From NCBI GenBank assembly GCA_016182965.1, contig JACPFM010000016.1, positions 36,362-86,422 of the forward strand: a DNA stretch of 50,061 nt. The letters are read 5' to 3'. Positions 35,570-45,152 of the stretch are shown piece after piece. Position 1 is the first letter of the stretch. Each line of letters opens with the position of its first letter. A program made the translations under genes and the position numbers. Below the pieces are notes generated by a model. The model was not told the origin of the DNA. It made no database searches and worked only from the letters and a program-made list of their open reading frames with translations. This DNA comes from Deltaproteobacteria bacterium. Lineage in GTDB: Bacteria > Myxococcota_A > Polyangia > Polyangiales > JADJMO01.

Positions 35570-36474
35570 TGTGGGCAAGAGCAACAATGAACACAGCTGA
35601 GAAACGCGTCGAGCCGCATTCGAATGCGGTTGATACAGAAGTCCGCTTCCTTCGTGAGTACATCGCCCGGCTCGAGGCCTCGCGTGAAGCGGACTGGCTC
35701 GGCAAGCTTGAACAGCGAAAGCTCGACGAGCTCGCCTTTCACAACAAGAGCCGAGCAACCTACGAGCAGCGCGAGACTCTGCCGCAGGACGTATACGAGC
35801 AGTTACACGGGAACAAGAAGTTCTACGCCACCACGAAGCTCTCGAACGACTACTTGACGAACTGGGTTCGCACGCACAGCGCCGGTCGAATCGTGCTCGA
35901 CTACGCATGTGGAAATGGCGGTGTGACGCGCAAGGCGGCCCAGGCTGGCGCGGCGTTGGCCATGGGCATGGACATCAGCGACGTCTCCGTCGCGAACGCG
36001 CGCCGCCTCGCTGCCGAGGAGGGCCTGGGCAATGCCGTCTTCTTCCAAGGCGATTGCGAGAAGACAGGGCTCCCCGATAACAGCGTCGACGTCATCCTCT
36101 GCTCGGGAATGCTGCATCATCTCGATCTGAGCTACGCCTTTCCCGAAATGCGCCGAATACTCAAACCGGGCGGTGTCTGCATTGCAGGAGAGGCGCTCGA
36201 CTACAATCCCGCAATCAAGCTGTACCGCATGAGGACGCCGCACATGCGCACAGAGTGGGAGAAGGCGCATATCCTGTCCTACAAGGACTTGAATTTCGCC
36301 AGCCGGTTCTTTGAGGTTCGCGAGGTGCGGCACTGGCACCTGTTCAGCATTCTCGGAGTGAAGGCCCCTTCTCTGCTGCCGGTGCTCAATGCACTGGACG
36401 CCCAGATGCTCAGGTTGCCGGGCATCAAGCTCATGTCATGGATCTTCACGTTCGAGCTCCGCAAGCCGGTCTGA
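35569..36474 (+). CDS. Class I SAM-dependent methyltransferase
   Basis: A 301-residue protein with an N-terminal helical region (about 1-95, coiled-coil-like REYIARLEASREADWLGKLEQ). A Rossmann methyltransferase domain follows: motif I VLDYACGNGGVTRKAA, the acidic residue in MGMDISDVSV, FFQGDCEKTGLPDNSVDVIL, MLHHLDLSYAF and RILKPGGVCIAGE. The C-terminal part is less conserved. Starts at 35569 (MWARATM, overlapping the previous stop) and 35587 (MNTAEKR) are both possible. It probably methylates a sugar hydroxyl, or a branched side chain made by the E1 pair, since the genes are coupled (inference). Confidence 0.85.
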   Translation: MWARATMNTAEKRVEPHSNAVDTEVRFLREYIARLEASREADWLGKLEQRKLDELAFHNKSRATYEQRETLPQDVYEQLHGNKKFYATTKLSNDYLTNWVRTHSAGRIVLDYACGNGGVTRKAAQAGAALAMGMDISDVSVANARRLAAEEGLGNAVFFQGDCEKTGLPDNSVDVILCSGMLHHLDLSYAFPEMRRILKPGGVCIAGEALDYNPAIKLYRMRTPHMRTEWEKAHILSYKDLNFASRFFEVREVRHWHLFSILGVKAPSLLPVLNALDAQMLRLPGIKLMSWIFTFELRKPV

Positions 36475-36547
36475 CGAGTAACCCGTGGGAAAAATGTTGG
36501 TGACGCTGTCGGCGCCACGTAAGATCCCGGCGCGAGAATCGAGGGCC

Positions 36548-37729
36548 ATGACTGAGCAGCCGAATCCGTACGCTGAACGTGCGAGGTGGGCTTGGACTCG
36601 CGGTAAGTACCGTTACCAGCGCTGTGTGCGCTGCGTCATGGACACGACGGACCCGGAAATCGAATTCGACGATGAGGGCGTCTGCAACCACTGCTATCGC
36701 TACGCCGCGAGAGCTCGCAACGAGCTGATGCATGACGTGATTGGCCAAGCTGCCTTCCGACGGCTCATCGAGGAGATCAAGCATCGCGGTCGCGGTAACG
36801 AATACGACTGCATCATCGGTGTCAGCGGAGGCGTCGACAGCACGTACGTCGCATATCGGGTGAAAGATCTCGGCCTGCGTCCGCTGGCGGTTCACGTCGA
36901 TAACGGATGGGACTCAGAGCTCGCCGTGGGGAACATCGAGAAGACGTTGAAAGCGCTGCAGATTGACCTCTGCACGCGGGTACTCGACTGGGACGAGTTC
37001 CGCGACATCCAACTGGCGTTCCTGAAAGCCTCGGTTCCAAACTGCGAGATCCCGTCTGATCATGCGATCGGAGCGTCGCTCTACGAAGAAGCGGTCTCAC
37101 GCGGCATCAAGTACGTCATCAGTGGTGGAAACGTCGAGACCGAGGGGATACTGCCTCGCAAGTGGACGTATGACAATCGGGACTTCATGCATCTCGCGGC
37201 CGTTCATCGGCGGTACGGGACGCGCCCCATGGAGTCGTATCCGCACTATGGCCTCCTCGACTTCTTCCACTACTTCGCCATGAAACGTCTGAAGTTCGTG
37301 CGGGTCCTCAATGCGGCGCCGTACCGGAAGGCGGCCGCGAAGGAGACCATAACGCGCGACCTTGGGTGGGTAGATTATGGTGGTAAGCACTACGAGTCCG
37401 TCTACACTCGTTTTTACCAAGCGCACATCCTTCCCGAGAAGTTCGGTTTTGACAAGAGGCTGGCGCACCTCTCCACGCTCATCGCGTCGGGCCAAATGGA
37501 TCGTGGCGAGGCGCTGGTCGAACTCGAGCGCCCGATCTACCCAGAGGGGCTCTTCAGGAGCGACTACGAGTTCGTCCTGAAGAAGCTCGGTCTCACGGAA
37601 GCCGCGTTTAGGCTGTTGATGGCCGAACCGCCGCGCGACCACAGCAGTCTGCCAGGGGGGCACGTACTTTTCACAACCAACCGCTTTGGACTGCTCACCG
37701 CCGCGCGATGGCTTGCGCTGCGTCTCTGA
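36548..37729 (+). CDS. wbpG: N-acetyl sugar amidotransferase, WbpG family (copy 1)
   Basis: A 393-residue PP-loop ATP pyrophosphatase that uses ammonia from a HisH/HisF pair to turn an N-acetyl group of a UDP-sugar into an acetamidino group. Zinc-type Cys pairs are CVRC (26/29) and CNHC (46/49). The PP-loop SGGVDS is at 93-98, preceded by GNEYDCIIGV. VHVDNGWDSELAV and DEFRDIQLAFLKAS follow, and later GKHYESVYTRFYQAHILP. Residues look complete. The ATG at 36548 follows a 73-bp gap, the largest inside this part of the locus. A similar gene lies at 43971-45152, next to the hisH/hisF-like genes. Confidence 0.9.
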   Translation: MTEQPNPYAERARWAWTRGKYRYQRCVRCVMDTTDPEIEFDDEGVCNHCYRYAARARNELMHDVIGQAAFRRLIEEIKHRGRGNEYDCIIGVSGGVDSTYVAYRVKDLGLRPLAVHVDNGWDSELAVGNIEKTLKALQIDLCTRVLDWDEFRDIQLAFLKASVPNCEIPSDHAIGASLYEEAVSRGIKYVISGGNVETEGILPRKWTYDNRDFMHLAAVHRRYGTRPMESYPHYGLLDFFHYFAMKRLKFVRVLNAAPYRKAAAKETITRDLGWVDYGGKHYESVYTRFYQAHILPEKFGFDKRLAHLSTLIASGQMDRGEALVELERPIYPEGLFRSDYEFVLKKLGLTEAAFRLLMAEPPRDHSSLPGGHVLFTTNRFGLLTAARWLALRL

Positions 37730-37732
37730 ACC

Positions 37733-38905
37733 ATGAGCCGCGTAACCAGTCTCCACATCTATCAAACGCCGTTCACAAACGACAGCCGCATCGTCAAAGA
37801 GACGCGAAGTCTCATCGAGGCGGGTGTGGTCGACGAGTGTGTCGTGCTCGCGATGAGCGGCGACGGCTTGCTGCCAGAGGAGTCGTTCGGTAGCGGCCGT
37901 ACGGTCCGCCGGCTCGCGCCCGCCACGCGAAGGTTGCGGCCGAGTCGGCGAGCTCGCGCGGTGCAGGTGATCGAGTGGCTCGGTCATGTGCTCGCCGCAA
38001 GTGGTCGTGAGCGGCCCACAGTCGTCCATGCGCACAGCATCACAACACTTCCGGTCGGAGTGTGGATGAAACGGCGATACGGCTGTCGTCTTGTATATGA
38101 CGCCCACGAATTGGAGACGGAGTCTGCAAGTGCCACCGGCCTGAAGAAGCCCGTTTCGAAGCTGGTCGAGCGGATATTGATTCGGGAGGCCGACGCCGTG
38201 CTCGTCGTGTCGGAGTCGATTCGTCGTTGGTACGAACGTTCGTACGGGCTACGCAACGTACACCTCGTGCGGAACGTCCCGGAGGTGCGCCATGGAGTGC
38301 ACGGCGGGGCGCAGCGTAGGGAGTGGAGGCGCTCACTGGGCGTGCCCGACGACGCGCTGCTCTTCCTGTACCAGGGGCTGCTTGGGCGCGGACGCGGCGT
38401 CGAGTTGACGCTCGACGCGTTCTCGCGGGTCGGCCCCGACAAGCACGTCGTGTTCCTTGGGTATGGTCCGCTCGAACGCCTCGTGAAAGAGGCCGCTGCT
38501 CGGCACTCGAACATCCACTTCTCACCTGCCGTGCCCCCGGACCGCGTCCTGGAGATCACGCGGAACGCCGACGTCGGGTTGGCTATGATCGAGGACGTCT
38601 GTCTGAGTTACCGCTACTGCCTTCCCAACAAACTGTTCGAGTACATACTTTCCGGCATCCCGGTCATTGCGAGCGACTTTCCCGACATGGGGCAGGTGAT
38701 CGACGACCAGCACTGTGGGTGGAGGACCCGGGTGGACTCCGCGGCGCTTCATGCCCTGGTGAGTAGGCTCGACCGCGCGATGATCGCGGCCCAGACCAGC
38801 GCCATGCGGCAACAGCCCATCCGTTTCGGCTGGCACCACGAGGCGGAGGTTCTCCTCTCCGCCTATAGGCGGTGCTTGGGGGCACCTGCCTCCGCTTCGA
38901 TTTGA
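37733..38905 (+). CDS. Glycosyltransferase family 4 protein
   Basis: This 390-residue GT-B enzyme should add one sugar to the lipid-linked repeat unit on the cytoplasmic side. The N-terminal domain has LHIYQTPFTNDSRIVKETRS, VVHAHSITTLPVG and LVYDAHELETES. The C-terminal nucleotide-binding domain has LFLYQGLLGRGRGVELTLDAF, VVFLGYGPLE, IHFSPAVPPDRVLEI, and the donor-binding stretch CLPNKLFEYILSGIPVIASD. The start is 3 bp after the wbpG stop. The donor and acceptor cannot be told from the sequence. Confidence 0.88.
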   Translation: MSRVTSLHIYQTPFTNDSRIVKETRSLIEAGVVDECVVLAMSGDGLLPEESFGSGRTVRRLAPATRRLRPSRRARAVQVIEWLGHVLAASGRERPTVVHAHSITTLPVGVWMKRRYGCRLVYDAHELETESASATGLKKPVSKLVERILIREADAVLVVSESIRRWYERSYGLRNVHLVRNVPEVRHGVHGGAQRREWRRSLGVPDDALLFLYQGLLGRGRGVELTLDAFSRVGPDKHVVFLGYGPLERLVKEAAARHSNIHFSPAVPPDRVLEITRNADVGLAMIEDVCLSYRYCLPNKLFEYILSGIPVIASDFPDMGQVIDDQHCGWRTRVDSAALHALVSRLDRAMIAAQTSAMRQQPIRFGWHHEAEVLLSAYRRCLGAPASASI

Positions 38906-38951
38906 CCAGGGGCCATGGCGGCGCTACCCCTGACCTGCGAGAGAGGGTTTC

Positions 38952-41900
38952 ATGCGGCGTTCTTCGCGATTCCTTGTTGGGTTCCTCGTACTCGGCCTGG
39001 CAGTTGGCTGTGGCGGCGGCGTCGAGGAGCCGACCCCTGCCGAAGACGCCGGCGCGGATTCGACGCCGCCGAAGCGCGGGCCCGTCGTGTTCGTGTCGGA
39101 GCCGGTGGTCGGCGCGCGCGTCGGGGTCGCGTACCGCTACGAGGCCAAGGCGAGGCAGGAGGGAGCACCCGCAGGCGAGACACCGAGCTTCGCGGTCGAG
39201 AAAGGCCCGGCGGGGCTCGTAATCGAGCCGGCCTCTGGCGTGGTCACGTGGACGCCGAAGGCGACCGACGCTGGGAAGCAGTCGGTCGTCTTGACGGCGA
39301 CGGCGACGGATGGACAGTCGGCGCGTCAGGAATACACCATCGGAGTCGATGTGCCCGTCGGGTCCGGCGTCATGCCCGCGGCAGGGAGCTCGGCTGGCGG
39401 CGAGAAGGTCGTAATCAAGGGCGCGAACTTCACCGCCGGGATGGCGGTTCGATTCGCCGGCGTCAACGCGACCACAACTTTCGTCGATGACGGCACGCTC
39501 GAGGCCGTCACCCCGGCGCACGTCGCCGGAACGACCGTCGTGGAGCTTGTGTCGGCGGGAGAGGTGGCCGACACGCTGCGCCCCGGCTTCACGTTCGTGC
39601 CGCGGATCGAATCACTCGAAGCCAGCACGGTCAGCGTCGGCGGTACCGTAAGCTTGACCGCCGTCGGGTTCGACCCGACCGATCTGACAGCGGACGTGCT
39701 CTCCCTTGCTTCCCGCAGCACGACCGCACGCCGGATGCCGGCGGCCGGAGCAGCGGATGGAAAACTGAGTTTCAGCACCTCCATCGCTGGCGGCGAGGCC
39801 CGGCCCACCACCGGTCCGGCGACGCTTCTCGTCAATGGCGTTCGCAGCAACTGCGTTGCCCTCAAGGTGTCCGATGCGACGGCGCCGGCTGCCCTGTCGG
39901 TCACAGGCGTGAAGGCGGCCAGTGGCGGCGGTTTGACGCTCGAGGGAAGCGGATTCGGAGGCTTGACACCTTATGACGGCGTCGCGGGCTTCGACCTGGC
40001 GGCTCCGTCCGCTCTCTACGTGATGTTCGCCGGCGCAGGCCGTCCGGCAAAGGTCAATTCGATCTCGACCGACGGAAGCAGCATCGATGTCACTCCGCCC
40101 ACGGACGCAGTCACGGGTCCCGTGCGGCTCTTTGCCCCAGGACGCCTTCCCGCGACGGGCTGTGTGATCGCGGAGTTCACGGGCACCACGGCGGCGCTCG
40201 GCGTCACCGGGTTCACGCCCGACGGTGGCACGGCGGGTTCGGCTGTCGTCATCTCCGGCTCGGGGTTCCCTCCGGACTCCACCGCGGTCACCGTTACCAT
40301 CGGTGGAACCGCCGCGAAGATTCTGTCCGCCGAGCCGACCCGCCTGGTCGTCGCTGTGCCGGCGAGCGTCGCGATCGGGCCGCGAGAGATTCTCGTTGGC
40401 GTCGGCGGAAAGACGGTCAGTGCAGGCGCCTTGGCCGTCACCGGTCGCACGACCGTTCTGGCAGGCGGCGCCGCAGCGCCTGCGCCGACCGGCGACGGTG
40501 GCTCTGCGTTGGCTGCACGTGTGAACCCTGGCTTCCTCGCCGTGGACGAGTCTGGGAACTACCTGGTCAGCGACGGCCGAACCGTGCGCCTCGTCAACGG
40601 AGGCACGGCAGCCACGTCGGCATACGGCAAGACCGTCGCGCCCGGTGTGATCCAGACTGTGGTCGACATGTCCAAGATCGCCGGGGCGCCACGCTCGCCC
40701 GTCGGCGCGCTCGCCATTCATCCAGCCACGCAGGACCTGTACTTCACGGTCGGCTCCCGCGTGTTTCGAGCGTTGCGAACGGACGGCACTGTCAGTCCCT
40801 TCGCCGGGTCCGGTGCCGATGGTTTCAGCGGTGACGGAGGGCCTCGCCTTGGAGCATCGTTCTCCGCGAGCCTCACCGACCTGCGGTTCACGGCGGCGGC
40901 TTCGCGAAAGGGTGCCTTGTTGGTCATCGCGGACAACGGCAATGGCTGGGTACGCGTGATCAACACCACGTCGACGGCGATCACGCTGTGGGGCGTCACG
41001 GTGGGCGCGGATCAGGTCGCCGGCGTCGAAAAGACGGGCACGGCGAATCCAATGGGTGCCACCCTCGACTCGCAGGACAACTTGTTCGTCACGCGTTTCG
41101 GCTCCGTGCTTCGTATCGGTACCGATCGGCCCACACGCCCGACAGGGAGCGACCCGACCTACGTCCCGTTCACCGTGGTTGCCGGCGCCACCGGCGTCGA
41201 GACTCTAGGCGTCGGCTGCCCTGCGACGAGCATCGGCCTCGGGACGAACAACGGCATCGCCTACGACACCGCTCGTGATTCCTACTACCTCGGCAGTCGC
41301 AACGGACTGGTGCGCCGGGTGCGCAAGGCAACCTCGGGCACCGAGGACTGCATCGACATCGTGGCGGGCAAACGCGCGCCGGGCGCCGCCGTCGCAGACA
41401 TCGGCTATTCGGGTGACGGCGGTTCCGCGCTCTCTGCGTCCATCGGGCTGTTCGCGCGGCCTTTCGTCGACAGGGACGGAAGCGTGTTGCTTGTGGGCGA
41501 TGGACGCGTGCGCAAGGTGGTCTTCGCCACGGATTCCGCGCGTACGCCGGGCGACATCAAGACCATCATCGGGTCGGGACCCAACGTGGTGCCGGACGGC
41601 TCCCCCGGGAAGGACCTGACGAGCATCGACGCTCTGGCCGGCGTCGTGGTGGACGCTACGCGGGCCCGGTACCTGTACGCGAGCGCCGGCCGCATCTTCG
41701 GCCATTCGCGTTCAGACAATACCGTCGTCGGTGTCGCAGGCACCGGCATCCGAGGCAATTTCAGCGAGGGCGCGGTCGCGACGAAGACCAGCATTGGCGT
41801 GCCTCGGGGGATGGCTCTGGCTGGCGCCGAGGTGCTGCTCCTCGAGGCCGTGTTGCCACGAATTTCAGCAACGGACCTCGGGACTGGGACCTTCAGGGTC

Positions 41901-42578
41901 GTGACGGGCGACGGTCTGGCGGCGACTCCAGCCGAGCGCATCGCGACTGCACCGCTCGCGTCTGCTCGGGTCTCTTTCGGAACCGGGGCCGCGAAAGTCG
42001 TCGTGGCGAGCTCGGGGGCGGTGTTCTTCACCGATGAGGAGCGTGTTCGAGTCCTGAACCCGACAACCGCCCCCATCACCGTGTTCGGCCGGACCGTGGC
42101 GCCGAACACGGTTGATCTTGTGGACGGCGCCTTCGGCTCGGGCCTGGCTGGCATCGCTCTCGACAAGCTCGGCAACCTCTGGGTTAGCAGCCTGGGCGAT
42201 CGTCTCGTCGTCAAGCGCAGCTCGGACTCGGTGGTCGAAGTGATGGTGGCGGCCGAGCCGGAGCCGACGGGCTTCCCTCTTGCAGGCACCTTGGAAACGA
42301 TCCGCCTGAACGACCCCACGGACCTGGCGTTCACCTCGGCTGGGGACCTGATGATCGCCACGTCCGGCGGCCGGGCTCTCGTGGTGGTCGAGGCTGACTC
42401 GATGGGCAGGATCGGACCGAAGAGCAGGGCCGCAGCCATTCTCGGCAACGGGGCTCCCGGAACGGTCGACTCAGGGCTCCCAGGAACAGCCGCGAGCGGC
42501 GCGCCGGCTGGCGTGGCCATGGACGGAAAGCGAGTGCTCGCCATTGTGGAAGGGCAGCTCGTCGCTGTCGATCCCTGA
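38952..42578 (+). CDS. Large surface lipoprotein with IPT/TIG and NHL-like repeats
   Basis: This 1208-residue lipoprotein has signal MRRSSRFLVGFLVLGLAVGC (Cys20). After an acidic linker, an Ig-like putative domain (about 45-135) resembles cadherin-like domains (GLVIEPASGVVTWTP). IPT/TIG domains follow (about 138-217, SSAGGEKVVIKGANF; about 416-497, GGTAGSAVVISGSGF), with more between. The second half (about 500-1208) looks like NHL-type propeller repeats: FAGSGADGFSGDGGP, DIGYSGDGGSALSAS, VAGTGIRGNFSEGA and NLWVSSLGDRLVV. It is an exported adhesin or scaffold-type protein, not an enzyme as far as I can see. Its place inside the glycan locus, on the same strand between a glycosyltransferase and the flippase gene, is odd. 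Confidence 0.85.
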   Translation: MRRSSRFLVGFLVLGLAVGCGGGVEEPTPAEDAGADSTPPKRGPVVFVSEPVVGARVGVAYRYEAKARQEGAPAGETPSFAVEKGPAGLVIEPASGVVTWTPKATDAGKQSVVLTATATDGQSARQEYTIGVDVPVGSGVMPAAGSSAGGEKVVIKGANFTAGMAVRFAGVNATTTFVDDGTLEAVTPAHVAGTTVVELVSAGEVADTLRPGFTFVPRIESLEASTVSVGGTVSLTAVGFDPTDLTADVLSLASRSTTARRMPAAGAADGKLSFSTSIAGGEARPTTGPATLLVNGVRSNCVALKVSDATAPAALSVTGVKAASGGGLTLEGSGFGGLTPYDGVAGFDLAAPSALYVMFAGAGRPAKVNSISTDGSSIDVTPPTDAVTGPVRLFAPGRLPATGCVIAEFTGTTAALGVTGFTPDGGTAGSAVVISGSGFPPDSTAVTVTIGGTAAKILSAEPTRLVVAVPASVAIGPREILVGVGGKTVSAGALAVTGRTTVLAGGAAAPAPTGDGGSALAARVNPGFLAVDESGNYLVSDGRTVRLVNGGTAATSAYGKTVAPGVIQTVVDMSKIAGAPRSPVGALAIHPATQDLYFTVGSRVFRALRTDGTVSPFAGSGADGFSGDGGPRLGASFSASLTDLRFTAAASRKGALLVIADNGNGWVRVINTTSTAITLWGVTVGADQVAGVEKTGTANPMGATLDSQDNLFVTRFGSVLRIGTDRPTRPTGSDPTYVPFTVVAGATGVETLGVGCPATSIGLGTNNGIAYDTARDSYYLGSRNGLVRRVRKATSGTEDCIDIVAGKRAPGAAVADIGYSGDGGSALSASIGLFARPFVDRDGSVLLVGDGRVRKVVFATDSARTPGDIKTIIGSGPNVVPDGSPGKDLTSIDALAGVVVDATRARYLYASAGRIFGHSRSDNTVVGVAGTGIRGNFSEGAVATKTSIGVPRGMALAGAEVLLLEAVLPRISATDLGTGTFRVVTGDGLAATPAERIATAPLASARVSFGTGAAKVVVASSGAVFFTDEERVRVLNPTTAPITVFGRTVAPNTVDLVDGAFGSGLAGIALDKLGNLWVSSLGDRLVVKRSSDSVVEVMVAAEPEPTGFPLAGTLETIRLNDPTDLAFTSAGDLMIATSGGRALVVVEADSMGRIGPKSRAAAILGNGAPGTVDSGLPGTAASGAPAGVAMDGKRVLAIVEGQLVAVDP

Positions 42579-42663
42579 ACCCGAGGACCCGACGGTGCAC
42601 CTCACTGGCGCCGAGCTGCGATGACGCAGACCGCCGGATCTGCCAGGACAGAGAAAGTGCACC

Positions 42664-43974
42664 GTGGGCCGAAAAATCTTCGGACGTGATGTCGTCACGC
42701 TGGTCTCGGGGACCGTTGCTGCCCAGGCGCTCTTGATCGGCGCGGTTCCCATTCTTTCGCGTATCTTCGCGCCCTCCGCGTTTGGCCTGTTCGCGGTCTA
42801 CAGCATGTTGATGAGCCTGTGCGCGTATGTCGTGTCGGGCCGCTACGAACTCGCGGTCGTAATCCCTCAGGACGACGCGGACGCTGCAAGCCTCGTCCGA
42901 ATCGCGATGCGGCTCGGAGCCCTCGGTGCCATGGTCCTGTTCGCGGTCGCTCTCGTCGCGCGCCGCCCGTTGGCGACGATATTGGGGCAAAGCGAGCTGT
43001 CGCCGTGGTTGCTGCTGCTACCGGCGTCGGTCTGGTTCACCGTCGCGACCCAGACGCTGAACCTATGGTTCGCACGAATCGAACAGTTTCGCGCGATCTC
43101 GACCAATCGCATCCTCGTCGCGTTGTCGACGACAGTGGCGTCCCTTGCATTCGGCTGGCTCGGCTGGCGGTCAGCCGGACTGCTCCTCGGACTCGTGCTG
43201 GGCCAAGCCATCGGCGTCGCGGCGTATGCGGCCGCGGCGGCCGTCAGCATGCGCGAGCGAGGGTTACGGAGCGATTCCGCCCGGATGCGGCTGCTCATGC
43301 GCCGCTACTCGGACTTTCCGCGATACTCGGTCGTCGCCGATGCCATCGGTTTCGCAGGCGGCATGATGCCGGTCCTGTTGATGGGACCGACCTTCGGCGG
43401 GGTTGCCGTTGGCCACTACAGCCTGACACAGCGCATGCTCGGCGCGCCATCCGGTCTCGTCGGGAACGCCTTCGCAGAGGTTTTCCGTCAGCGTGCAAGT
43501 CGTGAACTCGCAGAGAGCGGGAACTGCCGTGAGACCTGGAAGCAAACTGCACGCGAGTTGCTGATTGTCGGCGTGCCGCTCTTCCTGATCGTTGTGCTCA
43601 TCGGGCCCGGCTTGGCGCCGAGGTTGCTCGGCTCCAAGTGGGCGGGGGTCGGACCGTTCGTGAGCAGCCTTGGGGTCCTGTACGCGATTTCGTTCGTAGC
43701 GAGCCCCCTGGGGCGCACCCTCCAGTTCGGGGAGAAACAGCGCACCGATCTCGGTTGGCAGGTCGTCCTCTTCTTGCTGACGACGAGCGCGATCGTTTTC
43801 GGTTGTCAGACCCGGTCGCTGCTGACGACGCTCTGGACGTTTGTCCTCGCATACTCCTCGATGTACGTTGTCTACCTAGTCTTGTCCTACCGAGCAGCAT
43901 CCAGGATGACGCGTCGCGGCGACGGTGAGGGCGCAGGACCAACTACTGTCGGGTCCACGGAGATTGCATCATGA
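42664..43974 (+). CDS. wzx: Wzx-type oligosaccharide flippase
   Basis: A 436-residue inner-membrane protein with about 12 hydrophobic segments, such as VTLVSGTVAAQALLIGAVPI, LGALGAMVLFAVALV, AGLLLGLVLGQAIGVAAYAA and LLIVGVPLFLIVVLIG. The early motif RIFAPSAFGLFAVYSMLMSL is typical of the polysaccharide export (MOP) superfamily. It should move the finished lipid-linked repeat across the inner membrane. It starts at a GTG, 85 bp after the large lipoprotein gene, and overlaps the second wbpG-like gene by 4 bp. A Wzy polymerase, which usually accompanies it, was not found in the window. Confidence 0.88.
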   Translation: MGRKIFGRDVVTLVSGTVAAQALLIGAVPILSRIFAPSAFGLFAVYSMLMSLCAYVVSGRYELAVVIPQDDADAASLVRIAMRLGALGAMVLFAVALVARRPLATILGQSELSPWLLLLPASVWFTVATQTLNLWFARIEQFRAISTNRILVALSTTVASLAFGWLGWRSAGLLLGLVLGQAIGVAAYAAAAAVSMRERGLRSDSARMRLLMRRYSDFPRYSVVADAIGFAGGMMPVLLMGPTFGGVAVGHYSLTQRMLGAPSGLVGNAFAEVFRQRASRELAESGNCRETWKQTARELLIVGVPLFLIVVLIGPGLAPRLLGSKWAGVGPFVSSLGVLYAISFVASPLGRTLQFGEKQRTDLGWQVVLFLLTTSAIVFGCQTRSLLTTLWTFVLAYSSMYVVYLVLSYRAASRMTRRGDGEGAGPTTVGSTEIAS

Positions 43975-45152
43975 GTGGTTTTAGAGGTACCGGCACGCGA
44001 CGTCCATATCAGATCTGCAAGCGGTGTATCATGGACACGTCGGATCCGACGATCCGATTCAACGCCGATGGCATCTGCAATCATTGCCATACTTATGACA
44101 TCCACGTTCGCACACTGGTTTGGACGCCAGAGCAGACGCGCGTTCAGCTTACTCCGCTAATCGACAAGATTCGCGCCGAGGGGCGGGGCAAGGAATACGA
44201 TTGCCTGATAGGCGTCAGTGGCGGCGTCGACAGCACGTATCTCGCGTGGAAGGTCAGGGAGTTGGGCCTTCGCCCGCTCGCAGTCCACATGGATAACGGG
44301 TGGGATGCCGAGTTGGCCGTTCGTAACATTGAGCTCACGCTGAAGAAGTTGCACATCGATTTGGTGACGGAGGTGCTCGACTGGGACGAGTTTAGAGACA
44401 TCCAATTGGCCTTTCTGGAGGCCTCGACGCCGGACGCGGAAATCCCTAGCGACCACGCGATCGGCGCAGTGATGCTGGACACGGCCCTGAAGCACGGCAT
44501 CAAGTACATCCTGGGAGGCTCGAACATCCGCACCGAGAGTTGTGTGCCGGCCGCCTGGTCCACCGGTGTCCGCGACTGGCGCTACATCAAGTCGGTCCAT
44601 GCCCGATTCGGGAAGATCCCGCTGCTCACGTTCCCGCACTACAGTCTCGCTAAATGGACGTTTCTGACCACGTCCGGCAGAGTTCGTCGAATCGATCTTC
44701 TTAACTGCATCCAATACCGAAAGAGCGAGGCAATGGATGTGCTGAAGAACCAGCTCGGATGGACGTACTACGGCGGCAAGCACTACGAGTCGATCTACAC
44801 CCGCTTCTTCCAGGCCGTGATCCTTCCCCAGAAGTTCGGCGCGGACAAACGGCGCGGGCACCTGAGCGCGCTCATCCTGTCTGGAGAATTGAGTCGAGAA
44901 CGCGCCCTCGAAGAGATGAAGGAGCCTCCCTGTCCAGCCGATCAAGCCCGCGAGGATCGCGAGTTCGTCCTCAAGAAGCTGGGGCTGAGCGAGGCTGAGT
45001 TCGAGCGAATAATGACGCTTCCGCCGCGCTCAATTGCCGACTACCCGGCGTATGAGAACTCGTTGGCGCTCCAGACCTATCGGGCAGCAGTCAGAGTGCG
45101 GCGGCGGCTCATGGCAGGCGTCCGTGCGGCCTCTCCAGGACCTGTTCGATGA
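43971..45152 (+). CDS. N-acetyl sugar amidotransferase, WbpG family (copy 2)
   Basis: A second complete WbpG-type protein (393 residues), clearly homologous to the gene at 36548-37729 but well diverged. Cys pairs are CKRC (16/19) and CNHC (36/39), and the PP-loop SGGVDS is at 83-88. The matching blocks are LAVHMDNGWDAELAV, DEFRDIQLAFLEAS, SDHAIGAVMLD and GKHYESIYTRFFQAVILP. It overlaps hisH by 4 bp and is therefore the more likely direct partner of the HisH/HisF pair. Both copies look functional, which suggests two amidinated sugars or positions. Confidence 0.9.
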   Translation: MSGFRGTGTRRPYQICKRCIMDTSDPTIRFNADGICNHCHTYDIHVRTLVWTPEQTRVQLTPLIDKIRAEGRGKEYDCLIGVSGGVDSTYLAWKVRELGLRPLAVHMDNGWDAELAVRNIELTLKKLHIDLVTEVLDWDEFRDIQLAFLEASTPDAEIPSDHAIGAVMLDTALKHGIKYILGGSNIRTESCVPAAWSTGVRDWRYIKSVHARFGKIPLLTFPHYSLAKWTFLTTSGRVRRIDLLNCIQYRKSEAMDVLKNQLGWTYYGGKHYESIYTRFFQAVILPQKFGADKRRGHLSALILSGELSRERALEEMKEPPCPADQAREDREFVLKKLGLSEAEFERIMTLPPRSIADYPAYENSLALQTYRAAVRVRRRLMAGVRAASPGPVR

